A stretch of 64,000 bases of DNA from an uncultured Clostridia bacterium (GTDB taxonomy: Bacteria > Bacillota > Clostridia > UBA1381 > UBA9506). The notes beneath the pieces were generated by a model. The model made no database searches. It was not told the DNA's origin and saw only the letters and a program-made list of their open reading frames with translations. This document shows, in pieces, positions 36,721 through 44,942 of this stretch (positions are counted from its first letter, which is position 1; each line of letters opens with the position of its first letter). The position numbers were made by a program, and so were the translations under genes. Where the stretch lies: NCBI GenBank assembly GCA_944393605.1, contig CALYAO010000081.1, positions 1 through 64,000 of the forward strand, written 5' to 3'.

Positions 36721-37809
36721 ATGAAGGTGATCCTGTCAGGCGGCGGGACGGCGGGGCATATCAATCCTGCGCTCGCCATCGCGCGGGGGATGGCAGCGGA
36801 TTTTGGCGCGGAGGTGCTTTTTGTCGGAACGCCCCGCGGCATGGAAAACCGGTTGGTGGGAGAAGCGGGGTTTCCCATTGCGCATGTGGACGTGGAAGGG
36901 CTCTCCCGCAAGCTCACGCCGCACAATGTCAAGGTGGCTTGGAAGTACCTGCGTTCGGTGGGTCGTGCCAAGCGGCTGATACGGTCGTTTGCCCCCGACG
37001 TGGTGGTGGGAACGGGCGGGTACGTGTGCGCACCCGTGCTGAAGGCCGCGGCCAAGCTCGGCATCCCCACCTTGATCCATGAGCAAAATGTCATCCCCGG
37101 GATGACGGTTCGCATGCTGTCCAAAGTGACCAGCCGGGTGGCGGTGAGTTTCGAGGAAACCATCCCCCTGCTGGGAACGCCAAACTGTGTCTTCACAGGC
37201 AACCCCCTGCGCCAGGAGCTCTTCTCCCATACGTACGCCGATGCACGTCGGGCGCTTGGGCTGGATGAGCGCCCCTATGTGGTGATGTTCGGGGGAAGCC
37301 TGGGCGCGGAACGGATGAATGCGGTGCTGATTGACTACGTGCGGCATGCAGACACAGGCGGCATCCAGCTGCTGGCGGGGACGGGTACCAAGCACTATGA
37401 TGCGGTCATGGCGGCCATTCCGCTCTCCGCCCAGACATCCAACATCACCATCCGCCCATACATCGACAACATGGGGGAGGTGATGGCCGCCGCCGACCTG
37501 CTCATCTGCCGCGCAGGCGCCATCACCATCAGCGAGATCTGTGCGCTGGGCAAAGCCTCCATTCTCATCCCCTCCCCGTATGTCGCACACAACCACCAGG
37601 AGCACAACGCACGTGCGCTGGAGGAAAAGGGTGCTTGCAGGGTTATCCTCGAGCAGGCGTTGACCTGGGAAGCCCTGGACGAAGCCATATCTGATGTTCT
37701 CCACAGCGAAGCACACCGGAAAAAAATGCAGCTTGCGGCCAAGAAGATGGGCGTTGCGGATGCGACGCAAAAGCTCTGTCAGCTGGCCGCAGAGCTTGCC
37801 AAACAATAA
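36721..37809 (+). CDS. murG: Undecaprenyldiphospho-muramoylpentapeptide beta-N-acetylglucosaminyltransferase
   Basis: The 362-residue GT-B glycosyltransferase adds GlcNAc to lipid I to make lipid II on the inner membrane face. Motifs: ILSGGGTAGHINPALAIA, VVVGTGGYVCAP, FGGSLGAERMN and PSPYVAHNHQEHNARALEEKG (in two parts). The ATG at 36721 lies eight bases after ACGGAG; earlier GTG and ATG codons in frame are poorly spaced. HIT and FAH-family genes follow closely. Confidence 0.95.
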   Translation: MKVILSGGGTAGHINPALAIARGMAADFGAEVLFVGTPRGMENRLVGEAGFPIAHVDVEGLSRKLTPHNVKVAWKYLRSVGRAKRLIRSFAPDVVVGTGGYVCAPVLKAAAKLGIPTLIHEQNVIPGMTVRMLSKVTSRVAVSFEETIPLLGTPNCVFTGNPLRQELFSHTYADARRALGLDERPYVVMFGGSLGAERMNAVLIDYVRHADTGGIQLLAGTGTKHYDAVMAAIPLSAQTSNITIRPYIDNMGEVMAAADLLICRAGAITISEICALGKASILIPSPYVAHNHQEHNARALEEKGACRVILEQALTWEALDEAISDVLHSEAHRKKMQLAAKKMGVADATQKLCQLAAELAKQ

Positions 37810-37828
37810 ACGAAAGAAGGAGTCTATC

Positions 37829-38170
37829 ATGCAGGATTGTTTGTTTTGTAACATCATCGCGGGAAACATTCCCTCCCAGAAGGTATACGAAGACGAGCTG
37901 GTGTATGCGTTCCGCGATATCGCGCCCGCCGCACCTGTGCACATTCTGATCGTGCCCAAAGAGCATCTTTGCTGCTTAAATGAGGCCAAGCCAGAGCACC
38001 AAATGCTGCTGGGGCACATTCTGCTCACCGCGCAGAAGCTCGCAAAGAGCGAAGGGATTGCAGACAGCGGATACCGCATCGTGAACAACTGCGGCGAAAA
38101 CGCGGGTCAGACCGTGTTTCATCTGCACTTTCACCTGCTGGGCGGCGCGCAGTTTACCAAGTTGGTGTAA
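37829..38170 (+). CDS. HIT-family hydrolase (HinT-like)
   Basis: The 113-residue protein carries the histidine triad HLHFH in TVFHLHFHLLGG, and an N-terminal CLFCNIIAGNIPSQKVYEDE with paired cysteines that may bind zinc. HinT-type proteins hydrolyse aminoacyl-adenylates and purine phosphoramidates. The ATG follows GAAGGAGTCTATC, 19 bases after murG. It is probably a housekeeping function. Confidence 0.95.
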   Translation: MQDCLFCNIIAGNIPSQKVYEDELVYAFRDIAPAAPVHILIVPKEHLCCLNEAKPEHQMLLGHILLTAQKLAKSEGIADSGYRIVNNCGENAGQTVFHLHFHLLGGAQFTKLV

Positions 38171-38181
38171 GGAGGCCGGCC

Positions 38182-38955
38182 ATGAAGCTGATTCGCATCC
38201 TGCACCAGGACGTGCCGCGGTATGGCCGCGTGGAGGGGGACACCATCCACCTGCTCACAGGGGCCATTGAGACGGGCTTTTCCGAAACACAAGAGATGCT
38301 GCCCCTCTCGGATGCCGTCATCCTGCCCCCCACCTCCCCCACCAAGATTGTTGCGGTCGGGCTCAACTACCGGGACCATGCGGAGGAGTTCGGGGAGCCC
38401 ATCCCGGCAGTTCCCAAGATTTTCCTAAAACCATCTACCGCCGTTATCCCGCATGGCGCTGACATCCTGCTGCCGCCCATGGCGGGCCAGGTGGATTTTG
38501 AGGCGGAGCTGGCGGTCGTCATCGCCCGTACCTGCCAAGGCATCCAGCCCGACCAGGCCGCAGATTACCTGCTGGGGTACACCTGCCTCAACGATGTCAC
38601 CGCGCGGGACCTCCAGCGGCAGGACGGCCAGTGGACACGTGCCAAGGGCTTTGACACCTTTGCCCCCGTGGGGCCCGTGGTGGAGACGGCGTGTGACCCA
38701 AGTTGTCTGGACATCCAGCTGGTGCAAAACGGCGTGGTCCGGCAGCACTCCAACACGCGGCACTTCATTTTCCCCATCCCCAAGCTTGTCGCGTTTATCT
38801 CACAGGTCATGACCCTGCTGCCCGGTGACATCATCACAACGGGTACGCCTTCGGGCGTCGGCCCCCTCTCACCGGGCGACCGGGTGGAGGTCCGCATCGA
38901 CGGCGTTGGGACGCTTACAAACGGCGTCCGTAAGGCCCGTCCCATTTCCTCATAA
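38182..38955 (+). CDS. Fumarylacetoacetate hydrolase-family protein
   Basis: This 257-residue product has the FAH fold: KIVAVGLNYRDHAEEFGEP, KPSTAVIPHG, VDFEAELAVVI with metal-binding acidic residues, and TTGTPSGVGPLSPGD. The family includes hydrolases and isomerases of acylpyruvates and oxaloacetate tautomerases; the substrate cannot be chosen from sequence. The ATG follows AAGGAGGCCGGCC, 11 bases after the HIT gene. A strong terminator follows. Confidence 0.93.
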   Translation: MKLIRILHQDVPRYGRVEGDTIHLLTGAIETGFSETQEMLPLSDAVILPPTSPTKIVAVGLNYRDHAEEFGEPIPAVPKIFLKPSTAVIPHGADILLPPMAGQVDFEAELAVVIARTCQGIQPDQAADYLLGYTCLNDVTARDLQRQDGQWTRAKGFDTFAPVGPVVETACDPSCLDIQLVQNGVVRQHSNTRHFIFPIPKLVAFISQVMTLLPGDIITTGTPSGVGPLSPGDRVEVRIDGVGTLTNGVRKARPISS

Positions 38956-38961
38956 CATTGT

Positions 38962-39001
38962 GGCCCCCGGCGTCCATCAGGAAGCGCCGGGGGCCCTTTT
39001 T
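38962..39001 (+). terminator. Terminator of the murG-HIT-FAH unit
   Basis: An 11-bp GC-rich stem ggcccccggcg (38962-38972) with cgccgggggcc (38985-38995), then five T. Confidence 0.92.
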
Positions 39002-39030
39002 CTGCGTTGTCATCTTGTTACCCGCGTGGA

Positions 39031-39129
39031 TTAGTCACCACAGCAGCAGCACAAAACGATCAGTATCAGGATGATCCACAGGCAGCAGTTGTTGTCTTCG
39101 CCGCCAAATAAGCCTCTACCGCATCCCAT
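39031..39129 (-). CDS. Very small cysteine-rich membrane peptide (32 aa)
   Basis: The minus strand encodes MGCGRGLFGGEDNN, a CCLWIILILIVL membrane helix, and a terminal CCCCGD. A strong AAGGAGGTAAGAGCA ribosome site precedes the ATG. Peptides of this design (Gly/Asn-rich head, CCLWIIL helix, CCC-G tail) occur in Clostridia and resemble small YjcZ-type spore-associated proteins. Function is unknown. A CATACTAT box (39161-39168, minus) resembles a sporulation-sigma -10 element, but no -35 was found. The rest of the gap to 39294 shows no clear feature. Confidence 0.72.
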   Translation of the reverse strand: MGCGRGLFGGEDNNCCLWIILILIVLCCCCGD

Positions 39130-39294
39130 TGCTCTTACCTCCTTTTCTTTGTTATGCTACATAGTATGTGAGGACGAGCACTTTGGTGATTGGCGGCAGT
39201 TTGATTTTTTGATTTCTTTTGCGGGCGGCAAATCGTCACGTTTTTTTAGTGGCATATGCCCCTTTCCCCCACCCGCTGCGGATCCATCCCGGCA

Positions 39295-41253
39295 TTATTG
39301 CAATGCATTGCGGTTATATAAGATCCACTTGGCGCGGTCCCGTGGGTCCACGCCGCGGCGCTTGGCGGTTTTGCCCAATTCCAGCGGGCATTCCTGATAG
39401 CCTGCAAACTGGGCGGCATAGGTGCCCTTCCCCGACGTGAGCGCGGCAAACGCGGCGGGATACTCCATGCTGGTGGCAGCGGGAATACGCGCCTCCATGG
39501 TGAACCGGTCCCCCGTGATGACGGGGCTGTCAAATGTGCCCCGCATGCCCGTAATATCTCCAATGACGCGGCCCAGCACCTCCTCGGCCGCAGACAGCCG
39601 CACGGTCAGCATGGGCTCCAGCAGCGTGGTCCCGCAATGCTCCAGTCCGTCCATCACCGCCATGGGCGTTGCGAGAAAGAAATCCAGCGGATGGGTGTGA
39701 ACATGGTGGTGCTCCCCGCCGATGAGGGTCACCTTGCAGTCGGTCACCTCCCACCCATACAGTCCCTGTGCCAACGCACGGGGCACGGTGGTCTCAATAT
39801 GATTTTGGTAGCGATAGGCAATCTGGTTGTCCCCGATGATCGACTCAAACCGATACCCCGCGCCGCGCGGAAGTGGGTCAATCGCAAGGCGGATGACCGC
39901 CCAGCAGGGTTTGGGCATGGTGTAAGCCGTAAAACCTTCTCCGCTGTGTGTCGGGGTCTCCTTGTAGATCACCGAGGGCGGGGAGAAGGAGACGGTGAGG
40001 TCATACCGCTCCAAGAGCAGCGTGGACAACACCTCCAGCTGTATGGGGCCCATGATCTTGATGTGCAGCTCCCGCTCCTCCTTCTGCCACAAGAAGTCCA
40101 GCAGCGGTTCCTCATCGGACAGCTCCCCCATGGCGGCAACCAAGCGAGTGAGGTCGGCCTCCGACGCGGGCAGCACCTGCACGGTGAACAGTGGCACGGC
40201 GATGCCTGGCGCCCGGCCGGGATGCGGCTCCCCGATCACCATGCCCGTCCGGGCGGAGGAGAGCCCATAGAGCGCCGCGATGTCTCCGCCCATGACCACC
40301 CCGGTGTCCCGGTATTTCTGCCCCTGAAACTGCCGCACCTGAGTGACCTTCTCACTGGCAGGCGTCTCCTGCCCGGGGACATACAGGGGCACGCTATCCC
40401 GGCTCTGGATAGCGCCGCTGTATAGCCGCACATGCGCCACCTTGCCCATGGCGGGATCGTGCTCCACCTGATATACCACGCCCGACAACGGCCCATCGGG
40501 GCTGTTTGGCACACTGGGCAGCAGCTCGGTGACCGCATCCAGCAGGTCTTCCATGCCCGCACCCACGGCAGATGCCCCCAGCACCACCGGAAAGATGCGC
40601 CGCTCGGCCGTCAGCCGCCGGGCCGCGTCCCGCAGCATCTGGGGCGGGATGGGCTGTTCCGCAAGGTACCGATCCTCTAACACCTCATCCTGCCCCGCCA
40701 GCGCAAGCAGCGTATCCTCATTCGCAAGGGGCAGAGGCTTGGTTTTGCACGCACGGGTACCCATCCCCTCGGCCTCGTTGTAGAAAAACAGCCGGTCTGT
40801 GAGCTCTTTGCGCACCTGCGCTATCACCGCGCCCAAATCACACCCATCCCGGTCAATCTTGTTGACAAACAAAATGGTGGGGATGCCCAACTGTTCCAGC
40901 GCGCGCCACAGCGTCAAGGTGTGGCCCTGCACGCCCTCTGCGGCAGAAAGCAGCAGCACCGCGCCGTCCAGCACGGACAGCGCACGCTCCACCTCCCCCG
41001 CAAAGTCGGTATGCCCCGGTGTGTCAATCAGGTTGATGCGAAACCCGCCATGCCGCAAGACGGCGGACGCAGCCCGCACCGAAATGCCCCGTGCGCGCTC
41101 CACCGGAAGCCAGTCTGTCTGGGCCGTCCCGCCGTCCACGCTGCCCGGCGCGCGGGTCTCCCCACACAGGTATAGCAGCTGTTCAGTTGTGGTGGTTTTG
41201 CCCGCATCCACATGCGCAACCAATCCCAAATTGATAATCGTCTCCAATAACAT
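39295..41253 (-). CDS. TetM/TetW-like GTPase (ribosomal protection protein family)
   Basis: The 652-residue EF-G-like GTPase has AHVDAGKTTTT (residues 13-23), DTPGHTDFAGEVERAL and FVNKIDRDG, followed by EF-G-type domains II-V. In length (TetM about 640) and domain layout it matches ribosomal protection proteins, which eject tetracycline from ribosomes, but many positions differ from TetM/TetW. It may be a chromosomal housekeeping relative rather than an acquired resistance gene. The ATG at 41251-41253 is chosen because the conserved N-terminus begins just after; ATGs up to 41292 are possible. No flanking mobile genes are seen. Confidence 0.82.
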   Translation of the reverse strand: MLLETIINLGLVAHVDAGKTTTTEQLLYLCGETRAPGSVDGGTAQTDWLPVERARGISVRAASAVLRHGGFRINLIDTPGHTDFAGEVERALSVLDGAVLLLSAAEGVQGHTLTLWRALEQLGIPTILFVNKIDRDGCDLGAVIAQVRKELTDRLFFYNEAEGMGTRACKTKPLPLANEDTLLALAGQDEVLEDRYLAEQPIPPQMLRDAARRLTAERRIFPVVLGASAVGAGMEDLLDAVTELLPSVPNSPDGPLSGVVYQVEHDPAMGKVAHVRLYSGAIQSRDSVPLYVPGQETPASEKVTQVRQFQGQKYRDTGVVMGGDIAALYGLSSARTGMVIGEPHPGRAPGIAVPLFTVQVLPASEADLTRLVAAMGELSDEEPLLDFLWQKEERELHIKIMGPIQLEVLSTLLLERYDLTVSFSPPSVIYKETPTHSGEGFTAYTMPKPCWAVIRLAIDPLPRGAGYRFESIIGDNQIAYRYQNHIETTVPRALAQGLYGWEVTDCKVTLIGGEHHHVHTHPLDFFLATPMAVMDGLEHCGTTLLEPMLTVRLSAAEEVLGRVIGDITGMRGTFDSPVITGDRFTMEARIPAATSMEYPAAFAALTSGKGTYAAQFAGYQECPLELGKTAKRRGVDPRDRAKWILYNRNALQ

Positions 41254-41439
41254 CCCATCCATCTCTTCGTGTGTTTCAAACATGCCAACCATGCCGCCCC
41301 ATTGGGCAATATTTCCAAAATTTGGCTCTTCCTGTTGTATTTTTTTGTATAGACAGACTTTTTTTCAATGGGATAAAGCCCGTTTGGGTCGTCAATACTG
41401 AAAATAGAAAACGAAATTTCAATGCTTGGGGATGATGGT

Positions 41440-42696
41440 TTGGCAACTTTTCTGGTACGAAATTCAAATCCGCTGCAGGGCAGCATCCGCATCAACGGCT
41501 CCAAAAACGCCGCACTGCCCATCCTGGCCGCATCCATTCTGGCAGAAAACGGGCAGGTTGTATTATCCAGCATCCCCGACCTCACCGACGTCCGCTTTCT
41601 GTGCGAGATTTTGCAGGGCATCGGGTGCACCGTCGCCATGCATGCCGACGGCAAGGTCACCGTGGATGCCTCGCGCATCACCAACCACATCACCCCGTAT
41701 GACCTCGCAAGCCGCATGCGGGGCTCCTTCCTCGTGATGGGGCCCATGCTCGCCCGCATGGGCATTTGCCGCATCTCCCTGCCGGGCGGATGCCCCATTG
41801 GGTCGCGGCCGGTGGATCTGCACATGAAGGGCCTGCGCGCGCTTGGTGCCAAGGTGACCCAGGGGTATGGTTACATCGAAGTCCGCGCGAAAAAACTCAT
41901 TGGCAATAAGATCTACCTGGACTTCCCCAGTGTCGGCGCAACCGAAAATATCCTCATGGCAGCGGTCCGCGCGGCAGGGGAAACGGTCATTGAAAACGCG
42001 GCCGTGGAGCCCGAGGTGGTGGATCTGGCCAACTTTTTGTGCGCCATGGGCGCGGACATCACGGGCGCCGGCACCGATTCCATCACCATTCAGGGCGTTT
42101 CTGCCCTCCACGGCGCGCAACACACCGTCATCCCCGACCGCATCGAGGCGGGCAGCTTCATGGCGGCCGCCGCCATCACGCGGGGGCACATCACGCTCTC
42201 CCACGTCCTGCCCGCACACGTGAGCCCCGTATCCGCCAAACTGCGAGAGATGGGCGTGGACGTACGGGAAGAAGCCGATCAGATCACGCTGGATGCCACC
42301 CGAAAATTTCATGCGGTGGACATCAAAACGCTCCCCTTCCCCGGCTTTCCCACCGACATGCAGGCACAGCTCATGGCACTTTTGTCCCTCACCGAAGGCA
42401 CCAGCATCATCGTGGAAACCATCTTTGAAAACCGGTTCATGCACGCGCCCGAGCTGCAGCGCATGGGGGCGCACATCAAAGTGGAAGGCCGCACGGCGGT
42501 CATCGAAGGTGTCCGCTCCCTGTCGGGTGCGCCCGTCCGCGCAACCGACCTGCGCGCAGGCGCCGCATTGGTGCTCGCGGGCCTTGCCGCCAAGGGGGAT
42601 ACCGAAATCTCAGACATCCACCACATCGAACGGGGGTATGCGGATTTCGCAGGCCGGCTTCGTTCGTTGGGGGCAGACATCCATCGGATAGATTGA
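41440..42696 (+). CDS. murA: UDP-N-acetylglucosamine 1-carboxyvinyltransferase
   Basis: The 418-residue enzyme transfers enolpyruvate to UDP-GlcNAc, the first committed step of peptidoglycan. The catalytic loop [15 protein letters not shown] holds C118, the fosfomycin-reactive cysteine. [17 protein letters not shown] and [16 protein letters not shown] are family motifs. TTG at 41440 behind GGGGATGATGG gives the family N-terminus ([13 protein letters not shown]); the ATG at 41422 has no ribosome site. It is divergent from the TetM-like gene. A clear promoter was not found in the 187-base gap. Confidence 0.94.
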   Translation: MATFLVRNSNPLQGSIRINGSKNAALPILAASILAENGQVVLSSIPDLTDVRFLCEILQGIGCTVAMHADGKVTVDASRITNHITPYDLASRMRGSFLVMGPMLARMGICRISLPGGCPIGSRPVDLHMKGLRALGAKVTQGYGYIEVRAKKLIGNKIYLDFPSVGATENILMAAVRAAGETVIENAAVEPEVVDLANFLCAMGADITGAGTDSITIQGVSALHGAQHTVIPDRIEAGSFMAAAAITRGHITLSHVLPAHVSPVSAKLREMGVDVREEADQITLDATRKFHAVDIKTLPFPGFPTDMQAQLMALLSLTEGTSIIVETIFENRFMHAPELQRMGAHIKVEGRTAVIEGVRSLSGAPVRATDLRAGAALVLAGLAAKGDTEISDIHHIERGYADFAGRLRSLGADIHRID

Positions 42697-42730
42697 AAGA
42701 GGCACCTCAATTGGAGGCGCCTCTTTTTTT
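42697..42730 (+). terminator. Terminator of murA
   Basis: Stem agaggcacctc with gaggcgcctct (one mismatch), then T7, directly after the murA stop. Confidence 0.88.
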
Positions 42731-42749
42731 CATTTCCAGCACAGGCGCC

Positions 42750-44057
42750 TTAATACCGCCTTCTGGCTCGGTAATTGTTTCGGTTAAAGCGGGTCCGCCG
42801 GCGGCGTCTGCGCTTCATCGCGCGCAGAACGATCCACAGCACCAGCAGCGCCGCAACGCCAATCCAAAAGAAGGGATTGGTAAAGACCACGCGGCACACA
42901 TGCCCTGCCATAGTCATGAAACTAAAGGGAACATCTTCCGCCACTGTCAGACTGACAGTGCCCAATGGGACGCCGTCCATCCGATACTCCACCGTTCCGA
43001 CCACGTCGCCCTTGGAAAGCGGCGCCTTTAACTCCTCCGTGAGCGCCACTGCCTTTTCCACACCCTTTTCCATTTCCGCATCACTCAGCATGACGCTGAG
43101 TGTGGTCTCAGAAAGCAGCGCGGCCTGTCCTGCCTCACTCCACTTCACCGGCGCGCTCTCCACGATCTCACTCACCTTCACAACCGTCTGGGGAGAATAG
43201 GTGTTAAATCCATACCGCAGCAGCTGCTCAGTATCCTCAAATGATTCGTTTTTTCCGTCCTCCATCTTGCTGTTTAAGACCACGCTGATCAGACGTTTGC
43301 CATCCTTTTCTGCATAAGCCGCCAGACAATGCCCCGCATCGGAGGTATATCCCGTTTTGCCCGCCTTGACCGGCTCATACAGGTATCCCATTTCCCGGCG
43401 GGTGGTGATCATGGAATTGGTATTGATGAGGGTCCGCTTGTCAGGCTGCAGATTGGTGGGCGGCATTTCATAGACAGGGGTGGACAGGACTTTTAGCACC
43501 GTCTGATTCTGCACAACACGCCGCATCAGAACTGCCAGGTCTTTTGCGGTGATATAGTGGTTCGGATCATGATAGCCATGGGGGTTGCAAAAATGCGTAC
43601 CAGACAGGCCCCATTCGCTTGCCTTCTCGTTCATCAGCGCCACAAAGGACGGGATATCCCCCGATACGGCCTCGGCCAGCGCATTGGCCGCGTCATTGGC
43701 AGAATATACCAAAAGTGCATAGAGCAGCTCCTCCACCGTGAGCTGTTCACCGGGTTTAAAGCCGAGGTTGCTGCTATCCAATTCCACATCGGCAGCGGTC
43801 TCGCTGATGGTGACCACAGCAGAGAGGTCCAGCGCTTCCGCGGCCAGGAGCGCCGTCATCAGCTTGGTGGTACTGGCTGGATAGGTTTGCTCTGTGGCGG
43901 ATTTCTCCAGCAGGATGCGCCCTGAATCATAATCCATAAGCACCACGTGCTGTGCAACCAGGTCCTCCATGTCCAGTTCCTGTTCCGCCCCTGCTACCGG
44001 CATGGCACAAAACAGCACCGCCACTGTCATAATCATGTACAAAAGTCTCTTCCGCAT
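42750..44057 (-). CDS. D-alanyl-D-alanine carboxypeptidase (DacA/DacF family, PBP5-like)
   Basis: The 435-residue penicillin-binding protein has a signal peptide (MRKRLLYMIMTVAVLFCAMP, cleavage near AGA-EQ), STTK (S62-K65), SAN in YSANDAANAL and KTG in KAGKTGYTS. It trims the terminal D-Ala of stem peptides. A membrane helix near residues 390-410 (NPFFWIGVAALLVLWIVL) and a very basic tail follow the PBP5 C-terminal domain, so it is anchored by both ends or only the tail. The ATG at 44055-44057 follows GGGAGGATTGT. Confidence 0.94.
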   Translation of the reverse strand: MRKRLLYMIMTVAVLFCAMPVAGAEQELDMEDLVAQHVVLMDYDSGRILLEKSATEQTYPASTTKLMTALLAAEALDLSAVVTISETAADVELDSSNLGFKPGEQLTVEELLYALLVYSANDAANALAEAVSGDIPSFVALMNEKASEWGLSGTHFCNPHGYHDPNHYITAKDLAVLMRRVVQNQTVLKVLSTPVYEMPPTNLQPDKRTLINTNSMITTRREMGYLYEPVKAGKTGYTSDAGHCLAAYAEKDGKRLISVVLNSKMEDGKNESFEDTEQLLRYGFNTYSPQTVVKVSEIVESAPVKWSEAGQAALLSETTLSVMLSDAEMEKGVEKAVALTEELKAPLSKGDVVGTVEYRMDGVPLGTVSLTVAEDVPFSFMTMAGHVCRVVFTNPFFWIGVAALLVLWIVLRAMKRRRRRRTRFNRNNYRARRRY

Positions 44058-44138
44058 ACAATCCTCCCAGTCCATACCATGCCAATCCATGTCACATCCC
44101 ACAGTCCCTCAGATGCCGCATTACAACACACAATGTAT

Positions 44139-44167
44139 ATTATACCAAAAGGTGGGGCAAAACACAA
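44139..44167 (-). promoter_or_regulatory. Promoter of the carboxypeptidase gene
   Basis: Minus-strand TTGTGT (44162-44167), 17 bases, TATAAT (44139-44144) with an extended TGG just upstream. The interval 44168-44322 is AT-rich and holds nothing else recognisable. Confidence 0.75.
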
Positions 44168-44322
44168 GCAAACCGGAAAAATTTAACCGGATAGTCGGGA
44201 AAAAAATGGACCAAAACGCCAAAATTTGCGCCAAATTTCGTCAATTTATACGAACAAGTCAAGATATTTTTGTGACAAATCTATAAATTTTACAATTATT
44301 TTAAGAAAATATGAAAATATGG

Positions 44323-44351
44323 TTGAAAAACAGGAAATCGTACGATAAAAT
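44323..44351 (+). promoter_or_regulatory. Promoter of the HU gene
   Basis: TTGAAA (44323-44328), 17 bases, TAAAAT (44346-44351), with AT-rich sequence upstream that could act as an UP element. Confidence 0.75.
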
Positions 44352-44424
44352 ATAGCTAACATCTGGGTTAGTGCATAGAAATTTGCCAGACGGCAGGAAA
44401 CAAAAAGAACAGGAGGAGCATAAC

Positions 44425-44700
44425 ATGAACAAAACGGATTTGATCGCGGCGCTGGCTGAAAACGCTGAGGTCACGAAGAAGGATGCCGAGAAGGTTCTGA
44501 ACGCTTTCATTGAGGTTGTGGGAGCTACGCTCAAGAAAGGCGATAAGATCCAGCTGGTTGGCTTTGGTACGTTTGAAGCCCGCAAGCGTGCGGCACGTAC
44601 CGGGAAAAACCCGCAGAGCGGCGCAGTCATCAAGATCCCGGCGACCACCGTTCCCGCCTTCAAAGCGGGCAAGGCGCTCAAAGATCAGATTGCGAAATAA
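44425..44700 (+). CDS. hup: HU-family DNA-binding protein
   Basis: The 91-residue histone-like protein starts MNKTDLIAALAENAEVTKKD, then GFGTFEARKRAARTGKNPQS, which includes the DNA-binding arm, and ends KAGKALKDQIAK. It bends and compacts DNA as a dimer. Length is exactly that of HBsu-type HU. The ATG follows CAGGAGGAGCATAAC. Monocistronic, with its own promoter and terminator. Confidence 0.97.
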   Translation: MNKTDLIAALAENAEVTKKDAEKVLNAFIEVVGATLKKGDKIQLVGFGTFEARKRAARTGKNPQSGAVIKIPATTVPAFKAGKALKDQIAK

Positions 44701-44710
44701 TTGGCAGCCA

Positions 44711-44742
44711 AAAGGGCCATGCAAACATGCATGGCCCTTTTT
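44711..44742 (+). terminator. Terminator of hup
   Basis: A 13-bp perfect stem (44711-44723 with 44728-44740), loop aaca, then T-run. The region 44743-44893 between this and the next terminator holds no credible gene. Confidence 0.9.
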
Positions 44743-44893
44743 CATAACCCGATTAGCTGCATACCATACGGCATCCTGTTTTTGCGCGCCTGGCAGCGGC
44801 AATTGCTCCCCACCACTCATTGTATAAACCGCCAGCGGACGTATGCCCTTTCAGGCGGGTTGCGTCGCCTGCCGCGCTTGTTTCAAAGGGACA

Positions 44894-44932
44894 CAAAAGA
44901 AGCCATGCGAATTTGCGCATGGCTTCTTTATT
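44894..44932 (-). terminator. Terminator of the citrate synthase gene
   Basis: A 14-bp stem (44896-44909 with 44916-44929) is followed on the minus strand by TTTTG, ten bases after the stop. Confidence 0.85.
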
Positions 44933-44942
44933 ATTTTTGATC

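Noticed and set aside
36736-38088. 450-codon minus-strand ORF opposite murG
   Set aside because: Shadow of murG and the HIT gene with unusual His/Arg content and no recognisable domain.
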